A stretch of 64,000 bases of DNA, taken from the NCBI RefSeq assembly GCF_014805625.2, contig NW_023998565.1:2614833-2678832 (forward strand). The letters are read 5' to 3'. Positions within the stretch are counted from its first letter, which is position 1. Each line of letters begins with the position of its first letter. Source of the stretch: Glossina fuscipes. Lineage: Eukaryota; Arthropoda; Insecta; Diptera; Glossinidae. The notes below the pieces were generated by a model. That model was not told the DNA's origin and ran no database searches. It saw nothing but the letters and a program-made list of their open reading frames with translations. A program made the translations under genes and the position numbers. Positions 48,281 through 59,375 of this stretch are shown piece after piece.

Positions 48281-48405
48281 GGAGGGTTGCTCATCTCTTA
48301 TTCGGACGTGCGCGGACAGAGCGGACTGGCTAGTTGCTTATCGTAGACGGTTGTCTTAGGCGGACGGACTTGTTCTTCGTAAGGAAGCAAAATCGCTTCC
48401 TTACA

Positions 48406-50598
48406 GCGTTAAATACCAAAATATTGATAAGAAAGATTTAACTAAAAAGTTTTAGAATATGTAAACTCCTGTTATTAAAATTCATGGAGAGTAAAAAAAA
48501 AAACAAAAAAAAAAACCTTTAAATTCCGTGTGACATTCTTTGACATCTGTTTGTTCATATGCATGTTTTGTCAGATGCATTGAAAAAACAAGAGAGAAAA
48601 GGAAGAGAAAAAAAAGAGAATTCGGTAAACTCTCAGTTAGTTGCATGGGTGTGGAAAGTTTAAGAGATGAAAGTGTACGAAAAGCTTGATCGCAAGAGAG
48701 TCGCCCTTTTCTCTTCGAACGGTGAGGACATTACAGTTTTTATCGCTCAGAAACAAACGCGTTAAGTGTTAAGCGTTTTTAAAAGAAAGAAGAAATTTAA
48801 AGTTTTTCTATTGCTTTTTATTGTTTAAATGAAGAAGTAAATAAATGAAAATCTAATAAATGTTAGAATTGTGAATTTAACATTCTGTGTTTGGTTTCGC
48901 AATTTATAAACGGTTGTAATGCATACCATTTCGGTTGAAGACACCATTTTCGTTTAGAATGCTTTATAAGAAATATGAAAGAAAATGATAAGTGTTTATG
49001 TGCGGATATAATTGCAAATATTAGCTGACCTTTCTACCATTATTCAGGCATTAAATAAATTACTTATGTACATCATGAAAGAAATTTGTAACAAACAAAA
49101 TTTGTCATTTGTAACCTCTTGGCAAAAAATTTTAAATCTGAATGTGGGGCTAGGCGAAACACGCTATCGCCGGCGGAAGGGAGGTGCGCGCGCGCGATGG
49201 GAAGTAAGGGGGACCATGGGCAGTTACTGACAGACTAGAACCGGACCAGCGAACGACGGACAATAGACTTTATAAACGGTCGTAGACCGTTGTATGGACC
49301 AAATGTCCTTTGGTTTGAATGCTCTTGAAATTTAAATTTAATTTCTTTTTTTTAATTTTTATTTTATTGTCATGCGGCACAGCATACCACCTCAGGTTTA
49401 TGAAATCTTAATATTCAAGATGTTGAGGTGATTGTTACAAATATCATATAAGCCCTCAGCTGGGTTTTTTTTAAAAATTAATGGCTTTACCGAGATAAGA
49501 GAAACGTATATCACGTTATTCATCGAGTGAAATACAGAGGATAATAAGACCAGAAGGTCCAGCAAGCTTGTCACAGGAGTCGATAAAGAGTTGTGAGAGA
49601 AGGGAACAACGAGAAGAAGCGATACACTGAAAATTCTCACAGTACGTCAAAGATCTGAGATTGACATGTTACTACTGACATGTTCACAAAATAATTTCCA
49701 TCATTCTTGAGAAGGAAAACCTTGATTCTAGAAAACGGGAAAGAAGAAAAAATTGAAGATTTGCCACATCAAGGATGATTGAAATTAATGAAATAATATT
49801 ACCAGCTGTGGAAACAGAAAGCTTCTCAGCCAGGACTTGCTTTAGTCAGGAGTCTAAGGTCGGCGGAACAATGACATCTGTTACGTTATAATTTCGATTG
49901 AACGCAGCTTATGCAGCAGGAAGAACTAATAATTGGTGAATCAGCAGGAGACCTCCCTTCGCAGGTTAAAGATTTTTGATATTTTAACAATGACGTTGGA
50001 GCTGTTGCGTTGTGGAGGTTATTAATGGCTATCCGACGATGACTACTATGTAAACCTAGCACAGAGTACGTCTTTGGATGCTATATCGGAAATTATGAAA
50101 ATTATGGAAGGTAAAATTTGCTCATCAATGTCGACCCAACAATTTCTAGCCATTTCATCATTTCATTAATACATTGGCTCAAATCTCATTTATCAAACCC
50201 ATTTTTAAAGCCATCTAAGCGAAAAGTAGTTTCAAAATTTTAGGGAATGATTGTTAGGTTCCAACGGGCCTGTATGCTTGCGAGCGGAATATAAATGCAT
50301 AAAGTGTTATAAAAATGAACGTTTATTTAATATATTTGTTGCAAAAGAATTTACAAAACCGTACTACAAAAAACAAAAATATAAAAAAATAAATGACGTG
50401 TAATATGTTATTTTCTTTGCTGTCTTTAAGAATTCATTAAACTATTCAGGATCTCGTCTTAAATGTTTCTCAAATACTTTTAGAGCATCTTGTACAGTGA
50501 ATGGTAAGTTAACATGAGAATATTAAAAACAGCCGGCATTTTCCATTTTTAGAAATCACATATTATATTAGGCAAGATAAACTTTTTTTTTTACATAC
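48406..50598. other. No identified gene; one GC-rich island and an exon-like frame
   Basis: 49140-49270 is unusually GC-rich for this window (gccggcggaag, gtgcgcgcgcgcga) and may be LTR-type sequence. On the minus strand 50526-50446 reads YSHVNLPFTVQDALKVFEKH and LRRDPE before a stop. It looks like the end of a real protein, but it has no partner exon that I can identify. The frames at 49012 and 49398 are not recognised. Confidence 0.35.
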
Positions 50599-51029
50599 TG
50601 TGAGGGGCTATTTCGCCCAAAACCTGGGTCCAGGCTTTCCGACATAGAAATGTCAGATCGTTGGCAGGTAGGTACGGGTCGTGTGTCAACATTGGCCACT
50701 GTAGGGCTTGTAATTTGTTTGCCTGACCCTGGGTGACGACTTGTAATGGACGTTGCCTCTTAGAAATCGATCGCTAGGTTGTCCTTTGGGCGCGCGTAGT
50801 TGGTGTCATAGGCCGCTACAGACCCCGACTCAACCAGGTTGACTCGTTGAACTTGGTCACTGTTGCTGGTCTCGTAAGCCGCTGTGGGCTCTAAGATGGT
50901 TTCGCAGGGAAGTGGATTGCCGCTATCAAGTTTCGGCGCAAAAGAAGGGCGTTGCTTTCGTATGTCGTAGGTCTCGCTGCAGAGAGTCGACTTAGGGTGA
51001 TTTCGTTGCCTTGGCTGGGCAGGACTTCG

Positions 51030-51997
51030 CCCTTGTTTAACAGTGAACCTGTCTGGTAGTGTTGCGCGTTGTGGTCATGGTGTATTCGCTAGGCTGTGGA
51101 ATACTATTGCTCGCAAGGCAGGTTCGTCTCGAGGTCCATTTGGATCCCCTCGCTGGTGATTGACTGCACGGTAGTCGGCCGCAGATCAAGCAGTCCTCGT
51201 GGGTTCGGGCAATTATACTGGTGGTGTCCGCCCTGGGCACATCATCGGCACGCCGTCGCCGTATTTATTCGCCTAGCTTGCCGCATTGGGTCCGGTGCCC
51301 ACGCCATGTTGTTCGGCAGATCGCGCCGTCGGTCGCCTGGTTGGAATTCTCTGTGTGTTTCTCTGGGAGCTTCACATGGCATGTTGCCCGTCGGAATCGC
51401 CTCCAAATCGTAGGCGATCTCCGTGAGTTCGGCCAAATGGGGGAAATCTCGGCGCTGTATGTACCACAGGTAATCGGGGTGTGTACAAATGCATTCTAAT
51501 TTCTGCTCTTTCGTCATGGTGGTATGGCGCACCAGATCTTGCAAGGCCAGTACATAATCTTGAAATTTTTCTCTCGGTCCCTGGATGCGTCGGCAGATAT
51601 CATCTTCGAGTCGGGCGAGGTGTCGCGATGAAAAGAAGAACCTCCGAAAATCGGCCTTGAACTTCTCTCAAACCGTCCAGCGTTGATTGTTGCTGAGGTA
51701 CCACGTTAAGGCCCAGTCGCGTAGCATCACCACCATGGTGGCGTGTAAAGGGTCTTTGTCGACACTATATGCTTCTGCTAGCTCTTCGGCCCGCTCAATG
51801 AAGGCAAGTGGCTTTTTATTGCTGGTAATGTTGAGTCCCAATCTGCTGACTACTTCGGCGGCAGGTCTTGTGTCGGCCGCTATCGGGAGTGCTCCGCCAA
51901 TTGGGGCGCCGAGCTGGATGGTTTCGCTGATGCTGTTGGCTGGTGCCGAGATATTGGGGTATAATGCCGGTGCCATTTTGCTGTTCGTTGTCGTCAC
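51030..51997 (-). pseudogene. Retroelement gag with CCHC knuckle, two stops
   Basis: From [15 protein letters not shown] the frame runs through [16 protein letters not shown] and [11 protein letters not shown] (a typical W-x-x-x-W gag core), meets TGA near 51669, and continues with EKFKADFRRFFFSSRHLARL, REKFQDYVLALQDLV and a second TGA at about 51239 just inside the zinc knuckle. The knuckle CRxCAQGGHHQYNC fits C-x2-C-x4-H-x4-C. Both TGA codons could come from CGA. A retrotransposon gag builds the particle and packages the RNA. This one is inactive. The frame ends near 51080. Confidence 0.7.
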
Positions 51998-52238
51998 CGG
52001 AACGTGCAGGATTTCGGCGTTCGTCGATGGGTGTAAATTTTAGTAATAAGGGGAAATAAACAAAGTTACTAACTTCCCTGGGCGCTTTGAGTACTCTTTT
52101 CTTTATCACTTTTTCCTTTATTTTTTTTTTTGTTATTATACTTTTTTATTGTTTATTTTTGTTTCTTTTTCTTTTTTTTTAAATTTCCTTTGGTCCGTAC
52201 AAGTTTCTAAGGGGAGTTAATAGCCTATGTCTATGTAT

Positions 52239-52646
52239 TGTGAGGAGCCAAAGTCGTCCCTCGTTTTGGCCTCACACTTTCTCCGTCTCTGGTGTGGGAA
52301 AGTGCTAGTATAAGATAGAGAATAATTTAGGGACTAAGTGAGAGAGTAAGCTAGAGAACAGACGAGAGAATAAGGTAGAGCACAAGGGAGAGAATAGGTT
52401 AGAGAATAAGATTAGATTAAGAATAGGGTAGGGTAGAATAGTAGAGAGTTTTTAGTGAGTCAAGTCAGGGAAAGGGCTCGCTCGCAGAAGTAAGATTTTT
52501 GGATTAGGTTAGTTTTAGGAAAAATATCGAATGAAGTGCTGAATTCTTACAACTAGAAAGATTACGTTTAATAAATTTTCTTGTGAAGTATAACCTGGGG
52601 CCGCTGAGCTACCTCAGCACCAGGTTCGGGTAAAATAGCTCTTACA
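52239..52646 (-). repeat. Probable 5' LTR of the gag-bearing element
   Basis: On the minus strand it starts TGTAAGAGCTATTTTACCC and ends GGCTCCTCACA, so it has TG..CA ends and is 408 bp long. The start forms a hairpin (gaacctgg...ccaggtt). I see no clear primer-binding site just after the end, so the assignment is provisional. Confidence 0.45.
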
Positions 52647-53480
52647 GTAAATTGTCTTTTTTGTTTGTATATAAAGTTATTACTATTAGGGGTAAAATAT
52701 ATATATATTTTTTGTTTATTATGCTTTCTTTTCCTTCCCTTTTCTTTTGTTTTTTTTTGCTTTATTATTATCTTACGAGTATCTTATGTATATGAACGTT
52801 TTTATGATTTCCCACGTAATTAGGTTTCAGTATCCTTTTTTTTTCACTAGGATCTGTAAGAAAAGAGTAAATTATTAAAATGTTCCTCTGATTATATCTA
52901 AAAAAAATTATTTGCTTTTTTCTAGAACTTCTTGGCTGGTTTCGTTGCCTTCGCTTGTATGCGTTTGGTCGTCTACTAAAATTTTTGCGTATATGTTCAT
53001 TTTATGGTGAATACGCGCTCGTTTTTGAATAATCTTACAAAGGCGATCGGGCACAAATTATTGCTGTTAAGATTTTCCTTTGACGATTTGATTTACCTGG
53101 CTTGTTTATTTTTTTTGTTTTGTCTCTGAATAGTATTCACTGATTTAATTGCAGATGTTCCATGAATTTTCCCTCTTGGAAATTTTATCAGAAATTTTTT
53201 TTTTTTTTTTTTGTATTTTAAGCATAGTATTGCTCGCAAAACACTTTCTTGCCATTTCAAAGTTCAATTCAACTTTTATGATTTTTCCAAACATTATTTT
53301 TTTTTTTGTGCATTTGTGCAATTTTCTTCTCTCTCTAGTTCGATTTTCACCTATTTCACAATCGTCTTTTTTTTCATTGAGATATGTCCTTGGTCGGACG
53401 CCACTTGTGAAGGACTATTTTGCCCAAAACCTGGCGCTCAGCGACTCCAGGTTGTATCTCACAAGGCATTTCTTTGTTTC

Positions 53481-53689
53481 GTCCTTTGTATTAAATATCG
53501 TTGGAAGTAATTTATAAACGAGTTTTTTAATAGTATAAATTCATTTTTAAACTTTGTCTTATATTTTCTATTTATTCATAGTAACTTTTGGTATTTTCGT
53601 TTGTTTATTATAATTTTCTTTCTGAGGATGAGATTTCTTTGTTCCACTTCAAATATAAATCCATGTTCTTGATTCAAAGACCTATTAGC
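53481..53689. other. Junction between LTR piece and IFT54 fragment
   Basis: No further coding recognised. Confidence 0.35.
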
Positions 53690-54009
53690 ACCAGGCAACT
53701 TACTAACAACATCAATCATTTTTTGTAAAAATCGCATTTGCCCCTCACGATCTACGATTTTTCAAAATTTAATTCTTCCGCCGTGTACAAACCCGCGAAA
53801 AAGCCTGCGTCCCTTATAACCTAAAAATAATTGTAAAAATCTCATTTTCTTTAATATCGGATCAATATTTCATAGTTTTTTACCGCATTAAAGACGTCAT
53901 GCAGAAAACGAAACGGTGACTTCTTCAGCATCTTTTCACTTAATGCCGGTTTTTTAACATATTTACCCAAAGTTATTATAACTGAAGGATTTAAGATGTT
54001 ATCAGTCAT
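53690..54009 (-). pseudogene. IFT54: IFT54 (TRAF3IP1/MIP-T3) 5' fragment, two exons
   Basis: IFT54 is an IFT-B subunit needed to build cilia. Its N-terminal calponin-homology-like domain binds tubulin. Exon 1 (54009-53884, 42 codons) contains TLGKYVKKPALSEKMLKKSP and FRFLHDVFNA, the conserved first helix block. A 63-nt intron (GTAAAA...TTTTTAG) follows, then exon 2 from 53820 reads VIRDAGFFAGLYTAEELNFE, loses a base near 53757, and continues REGQMRFLQKMIDVVSKLPG. The similarity ends near 53690, and only about 85 codons of the usual several hundred are present. The LTR debris at 53406-53480 lies just beyond. The intron shows it is not a retrocopy. It is frameshifted and truncated. Confidence 0.8.
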
Positions 54010-54518
54010 AGTTTTTTAAAAATTCCTTCTATTAAAAATGATATACTAAAAGTGAAACATGCTTAAAGGAATATTTAGTTACTAGTCGTGGCAACGGATT
54101 TTCGTATCCTTGGTAATTTGAAGCCAACGATGCCACAGAACGTTTTTCCCTTTGACTCAATTATGGTTGAAAAGCAAATTTAGTCAAGCATGACGCTCAT
54201 AAGAATGGATTTATATGCAGTAGAAATGATTTCAAGGGATTTTAAGAAATTGAAAAAAAAGGAAAGGGTCTCAAAACCTTTTTAAAGCGCATGTGGTATG
54301 AGGATATATTGAGGATACGTCCGGATATACACAACACCCAAAAAGACTTCCGAAAATCGCATTTCATTACACCGATCGATTTAGAAATGCCTTCTGAATT
54401 GATCCAAATTCGTGTGTTAATAATGATCTATTAATTTTTCATTCTTATTAAATAATTCGCATAATTTGTTAATGAAATTTATACTAAATCCAAGATTAAA
54501 AAAAAAAATTTGTAAATA
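54010..54518. other. Upstream of the IFT54 fragment
   Basis: No gene recognised. Confidence 0.35.
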
Positions 54519-55784
54519 TTAGTTTAGGGAAAAAGAAATCCATTATTTTTTCGGTAGATGGCTGCACTGATAGATTTCTCGTAAAGTATCGATCAAACAA
54601 TTTCCGATACTGTACATTTACATACTGTACATTTCGCAGTAAAAAAAATTCTTTTGCTGTTTTTTGTTTGGTGCATTCAGTTGTGAGTTACAGCGTGTTA
54701 AAAATGGAAGTGAACAAAGAGAAAATTCGATACATTTTACAGTTTTTCTTTGACAAAGGCGAAAATGCAAGCCAGGTGGCTAAAATTGTGAATGGTGTTT
54801 ATGGTTCCGATACTGTAACAGCCAATTATGTGCAATTTTGGTTTCGTAGATTCCGTTCAGGAATTTTTGATGTTAAAGATGCACCTCGCACAGGTAGGCC
54901 GGTCGTCGAAAATGTCGATAAAATCGGAGAAATGATCGAAGTTGACCGGCATGTTAGCAGTCGTAACATCGCCCAGGAGCTAAAAATCGACCATAAAACA
55001 GTTTTAAACCATTTACACAAAGCTGGATTCAAAAAGAAGCTCGATGTTTGGGTGCCACACCAATTAACAGAAAAAAACATGATGGATCGAATTTCCATCT
55101 GCGAAGGCTTGGCCAAACGGAATGAGATAGACCCATTTCTTAAACGGATGGTGACTGGAGATGAGAAATGGGTCACATACGATAACCCTGTGCGAAAACG
55201 ATCGTGGTCAAAGAGCGGTGAAGCACCTCAAACGGCCAGGAAGGTTTTGCTATGCATTTGGTGGGACTGGAAGGGGATTATTTATTATGAGTTGCTTCCA
55301 TATGGCTAAACGCTAAATTCTGATCTCTACTGTCAACAACTGGACCGTTTGAAGATAGCGATTGACCAGAAACGGCCAGAATTGGCCAACAGGAGAGGTG
55401 TCGTGTTCCACCAGGACAACGCTAGGGCACACACATCTACAGTGACTCGCCAGAAACTTCGGGAGCTTGGTTGGGAAGTTTTAATGCATCCGCCATACAG
55501 TCCGAACTTGGCACCAAGCGATTATATCTTTTTCTTGCCTTGCAAAATTTCTTTAATGATAAAAAATTGGAATCTAGGGAGGATTGTGAAAATCGACTAC
55601 TAGAGTTTTTTGCAAATAGAGACCAGGACTTCTATGAGGAAGGCATTTTGAAGTTACCTTTAAAATGGCAACAAATCATACAACAAAACGGTGCATATTT
55701 GACCCAAATCGGACAATCCGAAGCATGTTAAATAAAGTCCTGAAGTTCATATAAAAATAATGGATTTCTTTTTCCCCAAACTAA
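54519..55784 (+). mobile_element. Mariner element, irritans type, full length but dead
   Basis: 1266 bp with inverted ends of about 30 bp (5' TTAGTTTAGGGAAAAAGAAA, 3' end its near-exact inverse, TTTCTTTTTCCCCAAACTAA), each flanked by the TA target duplication (54517-54518 and 55785-55786). One transposase gene lies inside. The ends differ at one or two positions. Length and ends are as in intact mariners. Confidence 0.93.
54704..55731 (+). pseudogene. Mariner transposase, inactivated
   Basis: A cut-and-paste DDE/D transposase. From MEVNKEKIRYILQF a helix-turn-helix DNA-binding part (to about residue 110) leads to WVPHQL, first catalytic Asp in VTGDEKWV, second in FHQDNARAH, then YSPNLAPSDY with the third Asp 34 residues on (D,D34D). 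Defects: seven residues missing after GEAPQT where the family has a short Ala/Lys/Pro/Gly run; an in-frame TAA at 55307-55309; and a frameshift just after SDY (about 55530), beyond which LESREDCENRLLEFFANR and NGAYLTQIGQ can still be read. It cannot be active. Confidence 0.92.
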
Positions 55785-55786
55785 TA

Positions 55787-58100
55787 GTTAATTCTAAGAA
55801 CTTAGCGAAGGAGGGGTTTTCATTTTTGGGTACTGAGCTTTTCTCAATTCCATCGAAATCGAAAGAAGCGTTCGACGATTCTTATGGATTTCTTGATTAT
55901 TCCTAACCAAAGTGACAACGTCTGCTCTCTAATAATTTTGAGTTGGTGCGTTTTCCACCTCCAATCGTACCCATTTCCCCGGCATCTTCTATTCTACTTT
56001 GTTATATCCCATCTAAGGCGAGTGCCTTTAAAAGTGGTTCGGATCGATAAGCATTTTCGGTCATTTCCCATACAACGCCCCATCTTGAAAATTGGTTAAA
56101 CGTATTTCGACAAAACTGTTAGTATGAAACATTCAGTTCGGTTGTGCCAACTTTTTGAACCTCCTCTCAATAACCGCTTTGGGGTTCTATACAATTTTCA
56201 ATATTTCATGGTGGAAATTTGTTCATAATAATAAATTGACAAAGAATTTGAATTGACCGAATTTGAACCACGTAGATCTAGTTTTTGATACCATCGCTTA
56301 CAAGAACTCTCAGGATATGCAAAAAGGGCCTTATACGCTAAAAAGGCCTAATTGTCAATATTTTATAATGAAAAGTTGTTCGTGGCAGTAATTTGACATT
56401 GAAATTGAGAGGACTGAATTTCAATCACATGGGCCTATTCCTTTCAACTTTTTCTCCACTCTATGTAAGAGTTCTCACGAATAGTGAGTCCCACAATAAG
56501 TTTTTAACGAAGTTTATGACGAAATGGTGGCAATTTAGCCAAAAAATTAAAGGCATGGAATTTGGATCAGGTGGGTTTATTTTTTAGACTCTAACATATG
56601 TGGGGATTATTACGAAAAGCAAGCCCTCAAGAAAGTCCAATTTTTAATTTTGGAAATGGAAAAATAATAAAATTGTTGCTTGATTTGAATCAGACGCCAA
56701 TGTGATGTTTTGGCCATTTCCCAAAATACTTTCTTGGGCTTTCATGAAAAGCATGCCTTTGCATGAAAATAATGTGCAATTTTTGGCGAATAAGTGCACT
56801 AGACGAAGTCATGCAGGACATCTAAAGTCGGCCTTGCTTGACTATGATCTACTTACTTGTTTCTCAAAGACACAATGAATTTTAATTGTGTTTTTTATCT
56901 ATTTCAAAAGTGCCAATTTTTGATTTTCGGTTTAAATAAGGCTCAATCATGAGCCCAGGTCTAGCAGTCATAATAAATTAAATACATACATGGTTAAACC
57001 TTAAGATTAATTTCTTAATTGCGTGTCGAGAAGAGAACCTGCGTGTTCTCAGTTTCTCAATCCAAATGCTTTTGGAAATTATTTAAACTCCAAGTGTCAA
57101 ATCATAGACGAAGCCTGATTACATTTTTCGATATTTACACGCACTATTATTATAGTGATTTTGCGAAATTCTTTTCCACGAGATTTCAAGCTACCTCGAG
57201 CAACGGAAAATTTATGGTACATAATTTTAATGGATGTAGTATTTTGTTCAAATTCTAGCGAACAAATATCTTATGGTCAGTTTTGGTTGGTTCAGCATCA
57301 TGAGCCTTGTTGGCGTACACGTTCCTTCCCTCAATACATATTTTTATTAGGCGAATGTCTTCGGCGCAACAAAACGATATAATCTTTACCTTTCCCTCAC
57401 TGAAACATTTTAATCACGATTCCTTTACTGCCGACAGCATTTCCTATTGTTTAAATAAAAGGCCATAAAAATTACTTTGATTTAACGGTTCTTCCAAGTT
57501 TTTTAAATGTACCTTATTGTGTACATCATGTTTAATAAATTTCATGTTAACGATAGTGTTGTTCGTTTATTCTCTAAGCTATTATAAGTCTTTCCAAAAG
57601 CTGCAATAAAAACCATTGCTTTTTATATTTAGAAAAAGTATATATAAAAATACTTATCATACACTCAATTTACAAAGTACGTCTTACGTATAATAAATCA
57701 AGCATTAATTGTTCAGATTACTTTTCAGGTAAAAATTATTGTCAGTTTTTCAATTTTGTTTAGTTAATTTTAGTTTTTCAATTTTTCTTTTTCGCTTTTT
57801 ACGGTTTCATTATTATCCGTTTTGTTAATTTGTTTCGAACTGTTAACAGATTTATCTGCGTTTTTCTCCTCTTTGATCGTCATCATCACCGTCGTCCTCG
57901 TCATTGAATTGCTGAATTATTTAAAAGTTTTTTCATTGAGTCGTTTTGTATAACAACGGTAAACAATAACTTGACATTTTCGCCCATCGGTAATGATTTA
58001 TTAGATGACTCAGCTGGGTAGTGTAAGTAAGAGTCCCCACTATACGAAAATCATTTACTCGACTGTCGTAATTTCATGGGCTGTCTTGTGATCTTTCAGC
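55787..58100. other. No gene recognised
   Basis: Frames of 64-79 codons (55884, 56393, 57019, 57155 plus) have no recognisable content. 57840-57910 on the minus strand would encode an acidic DEDDGDDDD run that could be the tail of a gene but has no context. Confidence 0.4.
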
Positions 58101-58109
58101 CAATCTATA

Positions 58110-58700
58110 TAAGCCGTATAATCTCCATTGGCAGGTAATGACGGTGTCACGATGCAGATGACAAGGAATCAGGATGTAAAACCATTGTCCAATAAAATCT
58201 TATTCAGTTTATGGGTAGTGAAATCCAAGCAGGGACTTTGCGTTTGTGCATTACAAAGGTTTTCCAGCACCTCTAAAATTATTAAAATCCCCTTTAGACG
58301 TAGCTTCTTGTGTGTAATCTTCTATTACACGATCAAAGTTGTATTTAGTTTTATAAAGATAGTTCCTAGCAAAAAAGCCGCCTTTTTTTAAGAAAGCTTT
58401 TTCGTCAGCTTGTGAATTATCCATACGATGTTTTAAAACAAGTGCCTGTGCTTTCATAGCCTTTATTTCCTGATAATGTTTTTGACGCTGAAATAAATTT
58501 CCCGCACCGTATCCATCGTAAGTTAAATAAATAAATACTGACGATGTTGGGGAGAAAACAAAAAATCAGTAAAGTGGAAGTTGAAAGGTATGCTCTCTTC
58601 CTGAATTTTAAAGGCTATCTTTGGCTGATCGTGTACTGAATTAATAACTAGCATCCAGGCTTGTTGAAACGATGATGTTTGCCCAAAGAAATGCTGACAA
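58110..58700 (-). pseudogene. DNAJC28-like gene fragment, frameshifted
   Basis: DNAJC28-type proteins have a J domain and a conserved DUF1992 region; their function is poorly known. The minus strand reads FQQAWMLVINSVHDQPKIAF (end of a J-like domain), FSPQHRQYL, then after a shift near 58525 YDGYGAGNLFQRQKHYQEIK, AMKAQALVLKHR, NFDRVIEDYTQEATSKGDFN and NFRGAGKPL (the DUF1992 signature). Another shift near 58250 is followed by NAQTQSPCLDFTTHKLNKIL and LDNGFTS, then a stop. Two frameshifts and a stop make it a pseudogene. It lies about 280 bp from the ClpP fragment on the same strand. Confidence 0.75.
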
Positions 58701-58977
58701 TGCCTTCTTTTTCATAAGTATCACATAGGTGTGAGTTTGCTATTGTTCACTATTGTTCTCCATAAGACATAATAAACCTAAAGGTATTCCCTATGAACAA
58801 TAACATGGCCAGTAATGTCAACCATCAATAAGATCTTACCATCACAAGCTCTTTTGTCTTACTATATGTTTAAGGTTTAACTGTACAAAAATCATTATTA
58901 TGAAATAAACAGCGTGGAATCTATCAATGTTGTTCGCCAAATTGCTTCTGCTTCAATATGCAGAGGAACCAATTTAG

Positions 58978-59375
58978 TTATATATCCTTTTCATCCTCTT
59001 CATCAGACGTAGGAGCTGCAATGCTGTTAGTATATGCTGGTGGATGCGCCAGAACGTGATCAACAAGACCCATACTTTTAGCCTTCTTAGGGCTCATGTA
59101 ACTGTCTATCTCCATAAGTTCGTAGAGTCTTTCGTATGAGAGCATTGTGTGTTTCACATAGATATTAGTTGTTTGTTCCTTAAGTTTAATAATTTCTCTG
59201 GCTTGAATTTGTATATCAGTAGCCTGGCCCTGTGAAAATACGCTAATTTGTTGAAATATACTTGTATCATCATATTATATTGAACGCACCTGAGCGCCAC
59301 AAGAATGTCGATGAATCGTGATTCATGCGTTGGGCAGTGATATCGCATTCCCGGTTCTCCGGCGGTGGGCGGCAC
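58978..59375 (-). pseudogene. ClpP: ClpP (mitochondrial Clp protease subunit) 3' fragment
   Basis: ClpP is the serine peptidase barrel of the mitochondrial ClpXP protease. Two exons are visible: 59375-59290 and 59228-58978, with a GT-AG intron of about 60 nt. Exon 2 is clean: GQATDIQIQAREIIKLKEQT, NIYVKHTMLSYERLYELME, SPKKAKSMGLVDHVLAHPPA and an acidic tail. Exon 1 is damaged: AGEPGMRY is followed by a lost base, then SLPNA, TGA where the family has Arg, ITIH (catalytic His kept) and altered residues where the family has QPSGG. The part with the catalytic Ser is missing because a LINE tail joins the exon at about 59376. The retained intron excludes a retrocopy. Another copy must exist elsewhere if ClpP is needed. 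Confidence 0.88.

Larger units (their letters stand above)
46125..48405. mobile_element. Foldback-like element with long inverted arms
   Basis: The left end TGTAAGGAAGCGATTTTG is the exact inverse of the right end (CAAAATCGCTTCCTTACA at 48405). The next bases also pair: acaagtccgtccgcctt.agaca on the left against the reverse complement of the right. Further in, the left block at 46730-46808 (aggtagaaaatc, tgcatgcaaaacaaac, cagcaagagtctct) pairs with the right block at 47896-47975. The arms are thus about 500-700 bp, and each terminal 27 bp is itself a hairpin. Both arms contain short direct repeats. The middle is an N gap. Foldback elements have this architecture. No target duplication was found with confidence. 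Confidence 0.75.
50599..53480 (-). mobile_element. Decayed LTR retroelement with nested or rearranged LTR pieces
   Basis: A minus-strand gag (51030-51997) is preceded by a probable LTR at 52646-52239 (starts TGTAAGAGCTATTTTACCC, ends GGCTCCTCACA). Related LTR starts in plus orientation lie at 50599 (TGTGAGGGGCTATTTCGCCC) and 53406 (TGTGAAGGACTATTTTGCCC). The plus- and minus-oriented starts show at least two insertions or an inversion. No pol was found between 50599 and 51030. 52300-52450 has purine-rich 'agagaataaggtagag' repeats. Confidence 0.6.

Noticed and set aside
46090..48430. Target-site duplication around the foldback-like element (gttaaacatacaccaatat / gttaaataccaaaatatt)
   Set aside because: The two flanking stretches are similar but do not abut the left end and contain mismatches, so they are not a clean duplication.
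51687..52043. 118-codon plus-strand frame with hydrophobic stretches
   Set aside because: It is the antisense of the retroelement gag.
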